A DNA stretch of 64,000 bases. Source: Bacterioplanes sp965233665 (GTDB taxonomy: Bacteria > Pseudomonadota > Gammaproteobacteria > Pseudomonadales > Oceanobacteraceae). The notes beneath the pieces are model-generated. The model was given only the letters and a program-made list of their open reading frames with translations. It made no database searches and was not told the origin of the DNA. Shown piece by piece: positions 1-8,092 of this stretch. Location of the stretch: NCBI GenBank assembly GCA_965233665.1, contig CBDDTG010000069.1, positions 248,001 through 312,000 on the forward strand, given 5' to 3'. How positions within the stretch are numbered: the stretch's first letter is position 1; every line of letters begins with the position of its first letter. Made by a program: the position numbers and the translations under genes.

Positions 1-218
1 AAGGTGTGAATGTGCAAGCGGTGATCGGCATGCTGATAAAAAGAAAATCCTTTTAGTGTGCCATTTTGCTCTAAAACGATGCCGTGCTGAGCCAAAAAAT
101 GCTTGCGAATCGGTTCTTCATGCCATGGCTCGTTTCTGCTGATGTAGTAGGGCTCCATGTTGCTTTTCATTAAAGAAAAAACGGGCTCGATCAATTCATC
201 GGTTAACGCATGGATCAA
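1..218 (-). CDS. GNAT-like acetyltransferase, 3' part outside window
   Basis: Reading the minus strand from a TTG at 218, an open frame runs off the left edge (72 codons visible). A GAGGAA ribosome-binding site lies 6 bases before the TTG. The visible peptide contains MKSNMEPYYISRNEPWHEE and then a KGFSFYQ strand, the look of the first part of a GNAT N-acetyltransferase, in line with the next two upstream genes. The acetyl-CoA loop would be beyond the edge, so the family call is an inference. The frame stays open upstream of 218, so a start overlapping the previous stop is also possible. Confidence 0.5.
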   Translation of the reverse strand, partial: MIHALTDELIEPVFSLMKSNMEPYYISRNEPWHEEPIRKHFLAQHGIVLEQNGTLKGFSFYQHADHRLHIHT

Positions 219-264
219 AAAAAATTCCTCGATAGTTTTGTCGGAGTTGAGTCTGCGCTTGCAC

Positions 265-804
265 TCAATAGCGCGTATTCAGCGTCATGCTGGTTTCAGC
301 GACGGCTTCGCCATCTATGCGATAGCAGTCACTCATCTCGCCGATTATCTCAAATCCGGCTTTGAGATACAGGTTTCTCGCGGGTGCATTGTTCGAAAGC
401 ACATTTAAATCAAGCCAATCTATGCCATCCTGTTGCTGACAGAATGCAATAACATGTTGCAGTAAGCGCATGCCCAAGCCTTGTTGGCGAGCGCTGCTAT
501 CAACCCCCATTCCCAGCACTAAGCGGTGGGATTTGTAAGCCTCGCTGTAGTGGCGAAGATCAATGTGGCCCACAATATGGCCATCCTGGTCTTTAGCTAA
601 CCAAAGTTTGCGCCAACCCGACTGTCCTAAACAATGGTCGAAGCCATGGATAAACTTATTCCGAGTCGTCTCTGAGAGCTGACGATGGGCTTTTGCTAGC
701 GGTTGAAACAGTGGTTGGCCATCTGTGGCATTGTCACTGAGTTGACGCTGAAGATAGGTAAAAAATGATTCTAAATCTTGCGCTGTAGCGGCTACGATCT
801 GCAC
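265..804 (-). CDS. GNAT family N-acetyltransferase
   Basis: A 179-residue protein that should transfer an acetyl group from acetyl-CoA to an unknown amine. Seen: the acceptor-side strand GHIVGHIDLRHY, the acetyl-CoA loop region LGMGVDSSARQQGLGMRLL (the Q/R-x-x-G-x-G/A motif is RQQGLGM), then NVLSNNAPARNLYLKAGFE, a typical C-terminal GNAT signature. I choose the GTG at 804 because AGGAG sits five bases upstream; a longer frame starts at 864 but overlaps the preceding gene by 26 bases. It follows another GNAT gene at 839 on the same strand, so the two, and probably the partial one at 1-218, form an operon. Substrate unknown. Confidence 0.85.
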   Translation of the reverse strand: MQIVAATAQDLESFFTYLQRQLSDNATDGQPLFQPLAKAHRQLSETTRNKFIHGFDHCLGQSGWRKLWLAKDQDGHIVGHIDLRHYSEAYKSHRLVLGMGVDSSARQQGLGMRLLQHVIAFCQQQDGIDWLDLNVLSNNAPARNLYLKAGFEIIGEMSDCYRIDGEAVAETSMTLNTRY

Positions 805-838
805 AAATACTCCTGAAAGTGCGTTTCTTAAGTGCGGC

Positions 839-1636
839 TTAGCTGGGACTGAAACTATAACCACGAGTATGGGTTATCAACTGAAAACCAGATTTTGCCA
901 CAATAGGTTGGCTCATATCAGAGGCATCAATGGTTAAGTAACGCTTGCCACGACTTTTGGCATCATGAATGCGCTGTTGCAATAGGGCTGAGTAGTGCCC
1001 CTGGTGGCGATGGCTGGCTAAGGTGCTGCCTCCCCATATGCCGGCAAACGGGCTGTTTGCTTTAAAGGTCAGCCAGGCAGAAGACACGGGTTGACCAGAG
1101 TCGTATACCACGTAAATAGAAATAGACTCTGGCGCTTTGTGCAGTTGCTCACACAGCTGCTGGTAATGCCAGTCAAAGTCTTGTTGCCACACGTGTTGCT
1201 GCACCTGAATAACATCACGAACCCCTTGCTCATCGGTGACGCGCTGCAATTCCGGAGACTGCACTGGCTGGCTTTCGATGGCAGCGATATCCAGTACCAT
1301 AAAGGCTTCTTGTTCTTCCTGCACAAAGCCGTGTGCTAACAGAGACGATTCAATGTTATTGGGTTGATCTGTGGCATAGGTTTTCCACTCAAAGCCAATA
1401 CCTAGTTTAGAAAAGTAGTCGACCTGTTGCTGTATTTGACTGTCGGTTTGATCGGCAGCAAAGTCAAAGTAGGCGATATAGCTGCCATAGGCTTGGTTTG
1501 AGACCACACGAACGATGTTTGGGCTGATATCGACCCTGCCATTGGCATCATCGATTACCTGTCGTTCGTACTGGTTATAAAGCTGCATTATGTGCTGGGG
1601 ATTGAGTTTGCTTGTGCTCAAGTGGTTTTCCGTCAT
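839..1636 (-). CDS. GNAT family N-acetyltransferase (two-lobed)
   Basis: A 265-residue protein with a degenerate N-terminal half and a C-terminal GNAT fold: SAWLTFKANSPFAGIWGGS, then TLASHRHQGHYSALLQQR, the acetyl-CoA-binding loop (RHQGHYSA), and IVAKSGFQL near the end. The length and N-terminal FxWKTY segment recall acetyltransferases with a duplicated, partly inactive GNAT domain. It is the first gene of a minus-strand run of three acetyltransferase-like genes; its stop overlaps the maximal frame of the next one. Substrate cannot be told from sequence. Confidence 0.8.
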   Translation of the reverse strand: MTENHLSTSKLNPQHIMQLYNQYERQVIDDANGRVDISPNIVRVVSNQAYGSYIAYFDFAADQTDSQIQQQVDYFSKLGIGFEWKTYATDQPNNIESSLLAHGFVQEEQEAFMVLDIAAIESQPVQSPELQRVTDEQGVRDVIQVQQHVWQQDFDWHYQQLCEQLHKAPESISIYVVYDSGQPVSSAWLTFKANSPFAGIWGGSTLASHRHQGHYSALLQQRIHDAKSRGKRYLTIDASDMSQPIVAKSGFQLITHTRGYSFSPS

Positions 1637-1962
1637 GGTGTAAGTGCAGGCAGGTGTTCGCAGATGAGTGCGGAATGGTTCTGTCGCTTCTTAGCTTAAA
1701 AATTGCAGAAAGTAGCGATTATGTTCTCAGTATGATGATAACTCAATCAATATTGGTTTGTGATTGAGCTTGTTCCCCACAGCCATCAGATATCCACGCT
1801 CCTGCTATGGCATGAGTTCCTTCCACCATATGCGACATGATGTCGCGCTGTACTGACACTGAATAATGAATACGCATAATAAAACCCAAATTGTGACGGG
1901 GTTTGATGGTGCTTGGCCGGCCGCGTCTTATGCTGATGGCGAGAATGATATAGGAATTCATA
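1637..1962. other. Intergenic region between divergent units
   Basis: This 326-base gap must hold the promoters of the leftward acetyltransferase operon and the rightward mbnP-like unit. I see no convincing protein in it; a 72-codon minus-strand frame (1743-1961) shows no family features or ribosome-binding site. The only notable structure is the palindrome at 1832-1846. Confidence 0.5.
1832..1846. promoter_or_regulatory. Perfect palindrome upstream of mbnP-like gene
   Basis: GCGACA-TGA-TGTCGC is a perfect inverted repeat about 117 bases before the mbnP-like start, inside the divergent promoter region. It could be an operator for a dimeric regulator, perhaps metal-responsive given the neighbours, but no regulator gene lies next to it and no known consensus is matched. 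Confidence 0.35.
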
Positions 1963-2829
1963 ATGATTAAACCCAGCTTAACCCTGTTGGCGACTGCCTG
2001 TTTGGTGGCGTGTGGCGGTGATAACGACAGTGACAGTGATGGCGCTCACAGCCAGGCAGTTACAATCAATTTTGCTGCGGGCCTTGGCAGTGAAGCCATG
2101 GCATGTGGTGAGCGCACCACTCCGGTGGGTCGTCAGCAAACGCCACCAGAAGTAAAAGACTTCCGCCTTTATATTTCGGATGTGCAGGTAGCGGGTACGG
2201 ACGGTGAATTCCACGCGGTCGAGCTTGAGCAGAATGATTGGCAGCACCAGAATGTCGCGTTATTGGATTTCGAAGACGGAAGCGCCAGCTGCAGTGGCGG
2301 TAATGCTGCCACCAACAAACAGCTGACTGGCATGGTGAGCAACATCAGCGGTGATGTAACTCAAGTGCGTTTCACCCTAGGTGTGCCCGAAGCACTCAAC
2401 CATTTGGACCGAACCACGGCACTGTCACCGTTAAATATTGACGGCATGACGTGGAGTTGGGCTGGCGGTTACAAGCACGCTAGGTTAGACGTAAATGGCT
2501 GGAACATTCACCTTGGAACCACGGGCTGTACGTTGGATGATAATAACGACAATTTGGATTGCTCCAATGATCGCCCCAATCGCCCAACCTATATCTTGAA
2601 AAATCTCGATTTAATTAACGATCAAATTTATTTTGACTACGCTGCACTGGTCAATAATGCCGACATTTCAAGCAATGCTGCCGAAACGCCACTGGGCTGT
2701 ATGTCCTCGGCCAGCGACAGCGATTGCGGACCCATCTTTACAGCGATGGGGCTGGATTTAGTGACGGGTGAGTGCTCGGCTGCCGGTTGTGACAGTCAGA
2801 GCTGGGTGTCTATTACGCCACGGTCATAG
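1963..2829 (+). CDS. mbnP-like: MbnP-like copper-binding lipoprotein
   Basis: A 288-residue exported lipoprotein (lipobox LVAC at residues 14-17, then a Ser/Asp-rich linker). It has the marks of the MbnP family, first called the metallo-mystery-pair four-Cys family: NFAAGLGSEAMACGE, VKDFRLYISDV, RFTLGVPEALNH, then MTWSWAGGYKHARLDV with W164 and W166, and further cysteines in TTGC, LDC, LGC, SDC, GEC and AGC. In the characterised pair, the di-haem partner MbnH oxidises a tryptophan of MbnP to kynurenine, giving a copper site; one of W164/W166 is the likely equivalent, by inference. AGGA eight bases before the ATG supports the start. The MbnH-like gene follows within 30 bases. There are no methanobactin genes nearby, so the role is probably general copper handling. 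Confidence 0.85.
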   Translation: MIKPSLTLLATACLVACGGDNDSDSDGAHSQAVTINFAAGLGSEAMACGERTTPVGRQQTPPEVKDFRLYISDVQVAGTDGEFHAVELEQNDWQHQNVALLDFEDGSASCSGGNAATNKQLTGMVSNISGDVTQVRFTLGVPEALNHLDRTTALSPLNIDGMTWSWAGGYKHARLDVNGWNIHLGTTGCTLDDNNDNLDCSNDRPNRPTYILKNLDLINDQIYFDYAALVNNADISSNAAETPLGCMSSASDSDCGPIFTAMGLDLVTGECSAAGCDSQSWVSITPRS

Positions 2830-2857
2830 CGCTGTGATCGTTGCAGAGAAGTTAGCC

Positions 2858-4036
2858 GTGGTCTGTCCAGCGTCCCAAAAGAAAGCATTATTGGCTGTCA
2901 CGGTGGCTACGGTTGGCCTGTTTGGGTGCCAACCTGAGTCGAACTTTGATATCGACCAACAACAGCAAATTAGCGGCAATCAAGCGTTGCAGCTGAGTGC
3001 TGAGGGTGGCTTTGTGTTGCCGCCCATTCCCGAAGACAATCCACTGACCGACGCCAAAGCCGAGCTAGGGCGGCATTTATTTTATGACGTTCGCTTATCG
3101 GGCAATGGCCAGCAAAGCTGTGAAAGCTGTCATCAGCAGGCACTGGCGTTTACCGATGGCAAAGCTCTGCCGCAGGGTTCAGAAGGGCATACGCTGCGAT
3201 TAAACTCGCAAACCTTGACCAACGTTGCCTACAACGCAACCTATACTTGGTGGAACCCCATTTTGGTGACAATGGAAGACCAGCTATTTATTCCATTGAC
3301 GGGTGACGATCCGGTAGAGCTGGGCATTGATGACGGTAATCGTGAAGCCGTGTTACAGCGTTTTCGCGATGATCCGGGTTACCAGTCATTATTTGCCGCT
3401 GCTTTTCCGACTGACAATGATCCAGTTACTTTAGTCAATGTGGTCAAAGCCTTGGCTTCTTTTACCCGCACACTGGTATCAGATCGCTCGGCGTTCGATC
3501 GCGGTGAGCTTAGCGCCTCGGCCCAGCGTGGGCGTGAGCTGTTTTTTTCCGAGAAGATGGAATGCTTTCACTGTCATAATGGCTTTAACTTTTCCAGCTC
3601 CAGCGTGACGGTGAATACTCGCTTCCCAGAGCGCGTATTTTTTAATAACGGTTTATATAACCTCGACCAAAATGGCAGCTATCCGGCGGATATGCCGGGC
3701 AAGTTTAAAGTCACTGGCGATTGGACTGATATGGGCGCGTTCAGGCCACCGACGTTGCGCAATATCGAGCTGACGGCTCCCTATATGCACGATGGCTCCA
3801 TTGCCAGTTTGGCAGATGTCATCGATTTCTACGCTGCGGGCGGTCGACATATCGAGTCTGGGCCAAAGGCGGGCGATGGGCGATTAAACCCCTATAAGAG
3901 TGACTTTGTCACCGGCTTTGAGGCCACAGAGCAAGAAAAACAGGATTTAATCAACTTTCTGAAAAGCTTAACGGACTACGAGTTTATTCGTGACCCACGT
4001 TTTTCCAACCCCTTTGATGAGCAGCCCGATGCGTAG
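2858..4036 (+). CDS. mbnH-like: MbnH-like di-haem peroxidase-family lipoprotein
   Basis: About 392 residues from a GTG at 2858, which gives a lipoprotein signal ending GLFGC; a GTG at 2834 is the alternative and the frame is open further upstream into mbnP. Two haem c motifs are visible: CESCH near residue 88 and CFHCH near residue 236, plus an axial-ligand region PYMHDGS and GRHIESGPKAGDGRLNP. This is the di-haem cytochrome c peroxidase superfamily, and its position directly after an MbnP-like gene marks it as the MbnH subgroup, whose known reaction is tryptophan oxidation on MbnP through a high-valent di-haem state. It acts in the periplasm and will need the cytochrome c maturation system. 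Its stop overlaps the next start. Confidence 0.85.
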   Translation: MVCPASQKKALLAVTVATVGLFGCQPESNFDIDQQQQISGNQALQLSAEGGFVLPPIPEDNPLTDAKAELGRHLFYDVRLSGNGQQSCESCHQQALAFTDGKALPQGSEGHTLRLNSQTLTNVAYNATYTWWNPILVTMEDQLFIPLTGDDPVELGIDDGNREAVLQRFRDDPGYQSLFAAAFPTDNDPVTLVNVVKALASFTRTLVSDRSAFDRGELSASAQRGRELFFSEKMECFHCHNGFNFSSSSVTVNTRFPERVFFNNGLYNLDQNGSYPADMPGKFKVTGDWTDMGAFRPPTLRNIELTAPYMHDGSIASLADVIDFYAAGGRHIESGPKAGDGRLNPYKSDFVTGFEATEQEKQDLINFLKSLTDYEFIRDPRFSNPFDEQPDA

Positions 4037-5198
4037 TGCCATTCTTTTTTCTTCGCTATTGATGTTACCTTTTGGGCAGGTGAATGCTCATGCCCCCAGC
4101 GCGGCGTCGACAGGCAAGGGAGCGTGGCAGGTCGATGCCTTATTAAGCTACACGCAAGATGCAGAAGTGCCACAGACAGGCGTTTTGCCGCAGCAAAACC
4201 ACTATGACCAGGCAGGTCTGCGGTTGAAGCACCTGGACGTTGGTCGTGGTTTTTATATTGCCACACCCAGTGCTATGCAGGGGTTGATCAGCCTAGGCTA
4301 TCACGGCGATGAGCTTGAGCTAGAGCAGGCGTGGATACAACCACAACGATCGGGGTGGCAGATAAAAGTTGGGCAAATGCTACCTGATATTGGTTGGCTT
4401 AATCAGCGCCACAGTCATGCCCTGGCAATTACAGATCGACCTTTATTGTATAAAGCCTTTTGGTCTGGGCAAACCAGCGAAGCTGGCATCAGCAGCTGGC
4501 GTGACTGGTATAACGCTGCGGGGAACTGGCGCTTTACTAGCACTGCTTTAACCACAGCGAAGCGCAATACTCGCGACAATAGCGGCGCACTGCTAACCTC
4601 GTTGCGTTGGCAGCGGCATTGGAATCAGTGGATTGTTAGCGCAAAACTAGATGGTTATTGGGCGTCGTTGCAGCAATCCGGTATGCAATTGTTCAGTGAG
4701 ACGTCTTTAAGCCACAGTCATGGTGATAATGCCTCTGAGTTTTTCTCCGGCCATGTTCAACATGGCGGCTTAGCGTTAGCACTGGAGCATCGAACCCTGG
4801 CCGGGCATTGGCAGCTGCAAGCCGAGTATCAATATCGCCAAGAGCAAGGTGATTTAAGCAGTGCGCCTAACCAGGCGCTGGATGCTCAAGCCGCTATGCA
4901 GCTGAGTGCTGCTGGCCGATATGTTCAACTCAGCTGGCAATCGCCACAGCCTATATGGCAATTGGCGCTGCGCTACGATGATTTTCACAGTGATGTTGAA
5001 CTTAGCCGGGTCAATGGCCGCGACTTGGAGCAATCACGACTGAATCATCATGATCAGCAACCAACAGTGTTAACGTTGGCGGCCAGTGTCGAGTTGTGGG
5101 CGGGCAGCCAGTTACGGGGGCAATGGTACGAAGCGCTGCAACACGATAGCGCTATGCCACAGTGGCAGTTGTTGCTGCAGCAAAGTGCGTCGTTTTAA
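4029..5198 (+). CDS. Exported barrel-like protein of the MbnP/MbnH unit
   Basis: 389 residues from the ATG at 4029 (signal peptide MRSAILFSSLLMLPFGQVNA); an in-frame ATG at 4017 is an alternative, and both overlap the end of the mbnH-like gene, so translation is probably coupled. After the signal come many alternating aromatic and polar strands, for example GRYVQLSWQSPQPIWQLALRY, and the protein ends in a Phe, both usual for outer-membrane beta-barrels. The N-terminal part has several His residues that could bind metal (NAHAP, HYDQ). I do not recognise a named family. Context suggests an outer-membrane pore or receptor serving the copper-protein pair; this is inference. Confidence 0.6.
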   Translation: MRSAILFSSLLMLPFGQVNAHAPSAASTGKGAWQVDALLSYTQDAEVPQTGVLPQQNHYDQAGLRLKHLDVGRGFYIATPSAMQGLISLGYHGDELELEQAWIQPQRSGWQIKVGQMLPDIGWLNQRHSHALAITDRPLLYKAFWSGQTSEAGISSWRDWYNAAGNWRFTSTALTTAKRNTRDNSGALLTSLRWQRHWNQWIVSAKLDGYWASLQQSGMQLFSETSLSHSHGDNASEFFSGHVQHGGLALALEHRTLAGHWQLQAEYQYRQEQGDLSSAPNQALDAQAAMQLSAAGRYVQLSWQSPQPIWQLALRYDDFHSDVELSRVNGRDLEQSRLNHHDQQPTVLTLAASVELWAGSQLRGQWYEALQHDSAMPQWQLLLQQSASF

Positions 5199-5211
5199 CA
5201 TACTGACGGCG

Positions 5212-5236
5212 CTGTCTTTGTCTGGTTTAAAGACAG
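5212..5236. terminator. Hairpin between convergent genes
   Basis: CTGTCTTT and AAAGACAG form an 8-base stem with a 9-base loop in the 50-base gap between the barrel-like gene and the TetR gene. There is no U-tract, so termination is only suggested by position. Confidence 0.35.
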
Positions 5237-5250
5237 TGTCTCGGTGGTTA

Positions 5251-5760
5251 TTAAATGAACTTTTGCAACAACCAAGGCAGCACCGTTCGCAGCGACTGGC
5301 GAATATCCTGCCAGCGCTCCGGCTGCGATTCTTGTGCCAAAGCCACGCCATGCAGGTAATCAGCGAGTAAGTGCAGCATGATTTCAATGTCCGCGTCAGA
5401 TAGATGGCCGGCCACAATTTCTGCCAGTTGCTGACAAAAACGCTGTGCTGGCCCATTCGACTCCATTGTTAACAGTATGTGCAGCAACCCTGGGTAGCGT
5501 TGCAGTAAATCCAGATACTGTTCGCACAGACTTTGCACTTGTAGTGGCCAACGTCCTTTCTTAGTGATTTCTAAAGAGCCTACCAGCTCGATGCACAGTG
5601 CTTCTAGCAGCGCCTGCTTGTTGGAAAAGTAGTAGTAGATGGCCATTGGGTCACAGCCCAGCTCAGCGCCAAGCTGGCGAATACTTGGCATTTTGCCATG
5701 AATCAGAAAGTAGTCTTGGGTGACCTTAAGAATATCGTTACGGCTAAGCTTGGTTGTCAT
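5251..5760 (-). CDS. TetR family transcriptional regulator
   Basis: 169 residues with an N-terminal TetR helix-turn-helix (residues about 8-55): NDILKVTQDYFLIHG then IRQLGAELGCDPMAIYYYF, the usual turn and YYYF/K recognition end. The C-terminal ligand domain is short and unremarkable. It is transcribed away from the DHFR-family reductase gene at 5813; a perfect palindrome lies between the two starts, so it most likely represses itself and that gene. Effector unknown. Confidence 0.85.
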   Translation of the reverse strand: MTTKLSRNDILKVTQDYFLIHGKMPSIRQLGAELGCDPMAIYYYFSNKQALLEALCIELVGSLEITKKGRWPLQVQSLCEQYLDLLQRYPGLLHILLTMESNGPAQRFCQQLAEIVAGHLSDADIEIMLHLLADYLHGVALAQESQPERWQDIRQSLRTVLPWLLQKFI

Positions 5761-5781
5761 GGAGTCTCCTATTGTGTCAGT

Positions 5782-5798
5782 ATTCTACACTGTAGAAT
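5782..5798. promoter_or_regulatory. Probable TetR operator
   Basis: ATTCTACA-C-TGTAGAAT is a perfect 17-base palindrome, 22 bases before the TetR start and 15 bases before the reductase start. A site this close to both starts can block both promoters or ribosome loading. Length, symmetry and place are typical for TetR-family autoregulation. Confidence 0.65.
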
Positions 5799-5812
5799 CT
5801 ATGAGGAAAAGA

Positions 5813-6352
5813 ATGATGAGGTGCTCTGTGTTTATCGCCACCAGCTTAGATGGCTACATTGCCGACTCAGAGGGCGGCATTGATTGGCTTGCCAGTGCCA
5901 ACTTAGAAGGCGAAGACTATGGCTACCAAGCATTTGCGGATGCAACGGATGTGCTGATTATGGGACGTAACACCTTTGAAAAAGTCATGAGCTTTCCGCA
6001 GTGGCCCTATGGTGACAAGCCCGTTGTGGTGGTGAGCCGCGCTATGGCACAGCTGCCTGAGACAACACCATCGTCAGTGGAGCTTACCCATGAGGAGCCG
6101 CATGAGTTAATCGCCAAGTTCCAGCAGCGTGGGTTTGAGCATGCTTATATTGACGGTGGCCAACTGATTCAATGTTTTCTGGCCCAAGGCCTTATCCATT
6201 CCATGACGCTGACAACTTTGCCCGTGACTTTGGGGGCTGGCATTCTTTTGTTTCAAGCTAATGGCAAGGCTCAGCTGCAGACTTGGCAGTTGCAGGGGCA
6301 GCAAGCGTTCGAAAATGGGGTAGTTCAAAGTGTCTATCAGATAAAAGCGTGA
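5813..6352 (+). CDS. Dihydrofolate-reductase-fold (RibD C-terminal-like) reductase
   Basis: 179 residues. SVFIATSLDGYIAD at the start, DVLIMGRNTFEKV in the middle, and YIDGGQLIQCFLAQGLI plus TTLPVTLGAGILLF at the end are the marks of the DHFR-like family that includes the RibD reductase domain and the YwjB/YyaP group; it should use NADPH, but the substrate is unknown and it is probably not the main dihydrofolate reductase. I choose the ATG at 5813 because GAGG lies about eight bases upstream; ATG codons at 5801 and 5816 are alternatives. It is divergent from a TetR gene and likely under its control. Confidence 0.8.
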   Translation: MMRCSVFIATSLDGYIADSEGGIDWLASANLEGEDYGYQAFADATDVLIMGRNTFEKVMSFPQWPYGDKPVVVVSRAMAQLPETTPSSVELTHEEPHELIAKFQQRGFEHAYIDGGQLIQCFLAQGLIHSMTLTTLPVTLGAGILLFQANGKAQLQTWQLQGQQAFENGVVQSVYQIKA

Positions 6353-6357
6353 TCGCT

Positions 6358-6472
6358 GACCCGGACTCTGTGTTACCATTTCTCGGTGGGTGGACACACA
6401 CCTTCAAAATGGCGCCTTGATTCCGAACCAGCCCGAAAGCCTGAGCGGAAAAGACTTTTTCAACAGGCTGCT
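6358..6472 (-). repeat. Miniature element family 1, truncated copy
   Basis: The last 115 bases match the left end of the complete copies at 38392 and 42711, in inverse orientation. It keeps the terminal 23-base arm (a 1-base variant continues as GAGCGG instead of GAGCCG) but lacks the other half, so it is a decayed copy. It lies between the reductase stop and the QEGLA gene and ends 42 bases before the latter's start. Confidence 0.85.
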
Positions 6473-6513
6473 AGGGTATAGATAGGCTTTTAGTGCATCG
6501 CGAGGACAAAGCT

Positions 6514-7635
6514 ATGCAGGATACCTTAACCACACTCGATAATCGCCTGGCAGAGATTGTTCAGGGGACCGATATTCTTAGCAGCATAGCTCCGCTCAAC
6601 TATCAGCAAGAAAAGCAGCAGTTTTTCGACAGCAAGTACTCGGTGCGCCCGACGTTTTCCTATCAACCGGTTGTCATCGACAGTTTTGCCAAAAAACGTG
6701 CACTGTTTAATTTGCCAGTGGATGACTTGGTCGATGCTGATTTGAACGCTTTGTATGAAGGCGTAATTTCATCTTATGTTGATAAAATCGATCAAATTAG
6801 CGCTATTGGAACGCCCGAGTTTTTATACAGCTCACTGCGCTACTTTGGCGAGCCGAGTGATAAAGACATTCGCAACGCGCAATTCATTTTGCATCTGCCC
6901 GATGTGGCCGAAGACCAAGAGCCTTTGCTGGCTGCCGAGGCCATGGCCGAGCACCTGACGGCGTTTGCTCAGCAGCAGAACTATGCCTTTCAAGTACGTA
7001 TTGAAGAAAGCATGATCGCCAACGCCCTTGTAAGTGGCACAACTCTGAAAATTAATCGCAATGCTCAGGTGTCTCCCACCGAGCTTCAGGCCTTGGCACA
7101 TCATGAGTTGGGGGTGCATCTGGTTACGACGCTGAACGCTCGTAATCAGCCGCTAAAAGTTCTGTCGTTGGGCTGCCCAGTAAATACGTTAACGCAAGAA
7201 GGGTTGGCCATTCTATGTGAATACCTCTCTGGTTGCTTAACATTGCCACGTTTGAAAGTGCTGGCATTGCGGGTGTTGGCGGTGCAATCCCTGATTCAAG
7301 AAAAGGACTTTCGGCGAACGTTTTTGATGCTGCGCGAAGAGCACGGTGCCAGTGATGATCTGGCCTTTACCGTGGCTGCCCGAGTTTATCGGGGCGGTGG
7401 TTTTACTAAGGACTATTTGTACTTATCTGGCTTTCACCAAGTATTGAATGCGTACGAATCCGAGCAAGATTTTTTACATCTGCTCGCCGGCAAGGCGGCG
7501 CTGAATTATTTGCCAGTTATTTCGAAACTCATTGATAAGGGGTATTTGCAGGCACCGGCTTACGTCAGCCCTGCGATTGCCAAGCCCGTTGACTTAGATC
7601 CGGTACAGAAGTTTATTGCCCATGCCATTAAATAA
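6514..7635 (+). CDS. QEGLA-motif (DUF1704/tyrosine carboxypeptidase-like) protein
   Basis: 373 residues. The motif TQEGLA that names the family is present (LTQEGLAILCEYLSG), and before it ALAHHELGVHLVTTLN, an HExxH-like zinc-site segment (HHELGVH). This family (once annotated as flavohaemoglobin-expression-modulating) is now grouped with metallopeptidases related to eukaryotic tubulin tyrosine carboxypeptidases; the bacterial substrate is unknown. The ATG at 6514 is preferred because GAGGA sits seven bases upstream; a GTG at 6493 is in frame. The remaining 5' region holds the truncated miniature element. Confidence 0.8.
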   Translation: MQDTLTTLDNRLAEIVQGTDILSSIAPLNYQQEKQQFFDSKYSVRPTFSYQPVVIDSFAKKRALFNLPVDDLVDADLNALYEGVISSYVDKIDQISAIGTPEFLYSSLRYFGEPSDKDIRNAQFILHLPDVAEDQEPLLAAEAMAEHLTAFAQQQNYAFQVRIEESMIANALVSGTTLKINRNAQVSPTELQALAHHELGVHLVTTLNARNQPLKVLSLGCPVNTLTQEGLAILCEYLSGCLTLPRLKVLALRVLAVQSLIQEKDFRRTFLMLREEHGASDDLAFTVAARVYRGGGFTKDYLYLSGFHQVLNAYESEQDFLHLLAGKAALNYLPVISKLIDKGYLQAPAYVSPAIAKPVDLDPVQKFIAHAIK

Positions 7636-7642
7636 TGGCGTG

Positions 7643-7672
7643 GCATTGCCTGCATAACAGCGCAGGCAATGC
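7643..7672. terminator. Hairpin between convergent genes
   Basis: GCATTGCCTGC pairs with GCAGGCAATGC (11-base stem, 8-base loop) between the QEGLA gene and the leftward small membrane gene. There is no clear U-run on either side; the position suggests a shared terminator. Confidence 0.5.
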
Positions 7673-7933
7673 TTACCAGTCGCTCAACCACTTGGCCAGT
7701 GTTCGCAGCATGCTGGCGGTCCATCGATATGGAAAGTCGAAAATGACCTCTGCGGTATCGTACCAGGCACTTTCATAATTTTGCTTGGGCGGCCAGATAA
7801 CGTGGACCAAGGCAAAGCCCGCCATGGCCGCTAACAGTAGCACCCAAGAAAAGCCATTGAGCAGCATATCGATGCATAGGTAACCGCTGATGCATGCAAT
7901 AAAAATGGCAACGACAGCGCGAAAATCATTCAT
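7673..7933 (-). CDS. Small two-helix membrane protein
   Basis: 86 residues from the ATG at 7933, supported by AGGA nine bases upstream; the longer frame passes through a run of eleven C residues (7996-8006) and is unlikely. Two hydrophobic helices are seen at about residues 5-25 and 27-47 (VVAIFIACISGYLCIDML; VLLLAAMAGFALVHVIW), followed by a cytosolic or periplasmic tail rich in Trp. I do not recognise a family. Confidence 0.6.
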   Translation of the reverse strand: MNDFRAVVAIFIACISGYLCIDMLLNGFSWVLLLAAMAGFALVHVIWPPKQNYESAWYDTAEVIFDFPYRWTASMLRTLAKWLSDW

Positions 7934-8092
7934 GGTGTGCATTCCTGTGGCAATCGATGCCGCCAGTCTAGCCTGACCAGCGCGCAGCCGACCAGCCCCC
8001 CCCCCCGGCATGTCTGTGAACGCGGCCTTGTTTTTGCCTTTTTTCGTTGCTTGGCCAGTCCTTGGCTTTAAGCTGATTGCTGCTCATCAGCC

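Noticed and set aside
1743..1961. 72-codon minus-strand frame before the mbnP-like gene
   Set aside because: No ribosome-binding site, no family features, and it occupies the expected divergent promoter region.
5016..5456. Frames on both strands over the gap between the barrel-like gene and TetR
   Set aside because: They are shadows of the two convergent genes; the gap itself holds only a hairpin.
7934..8011. Longer N-terminus of the small membrane protein
   Set aside because: It would start in a run of eleven C residues and lacks a ribosome-binding site; the ATG at 7933 has one.
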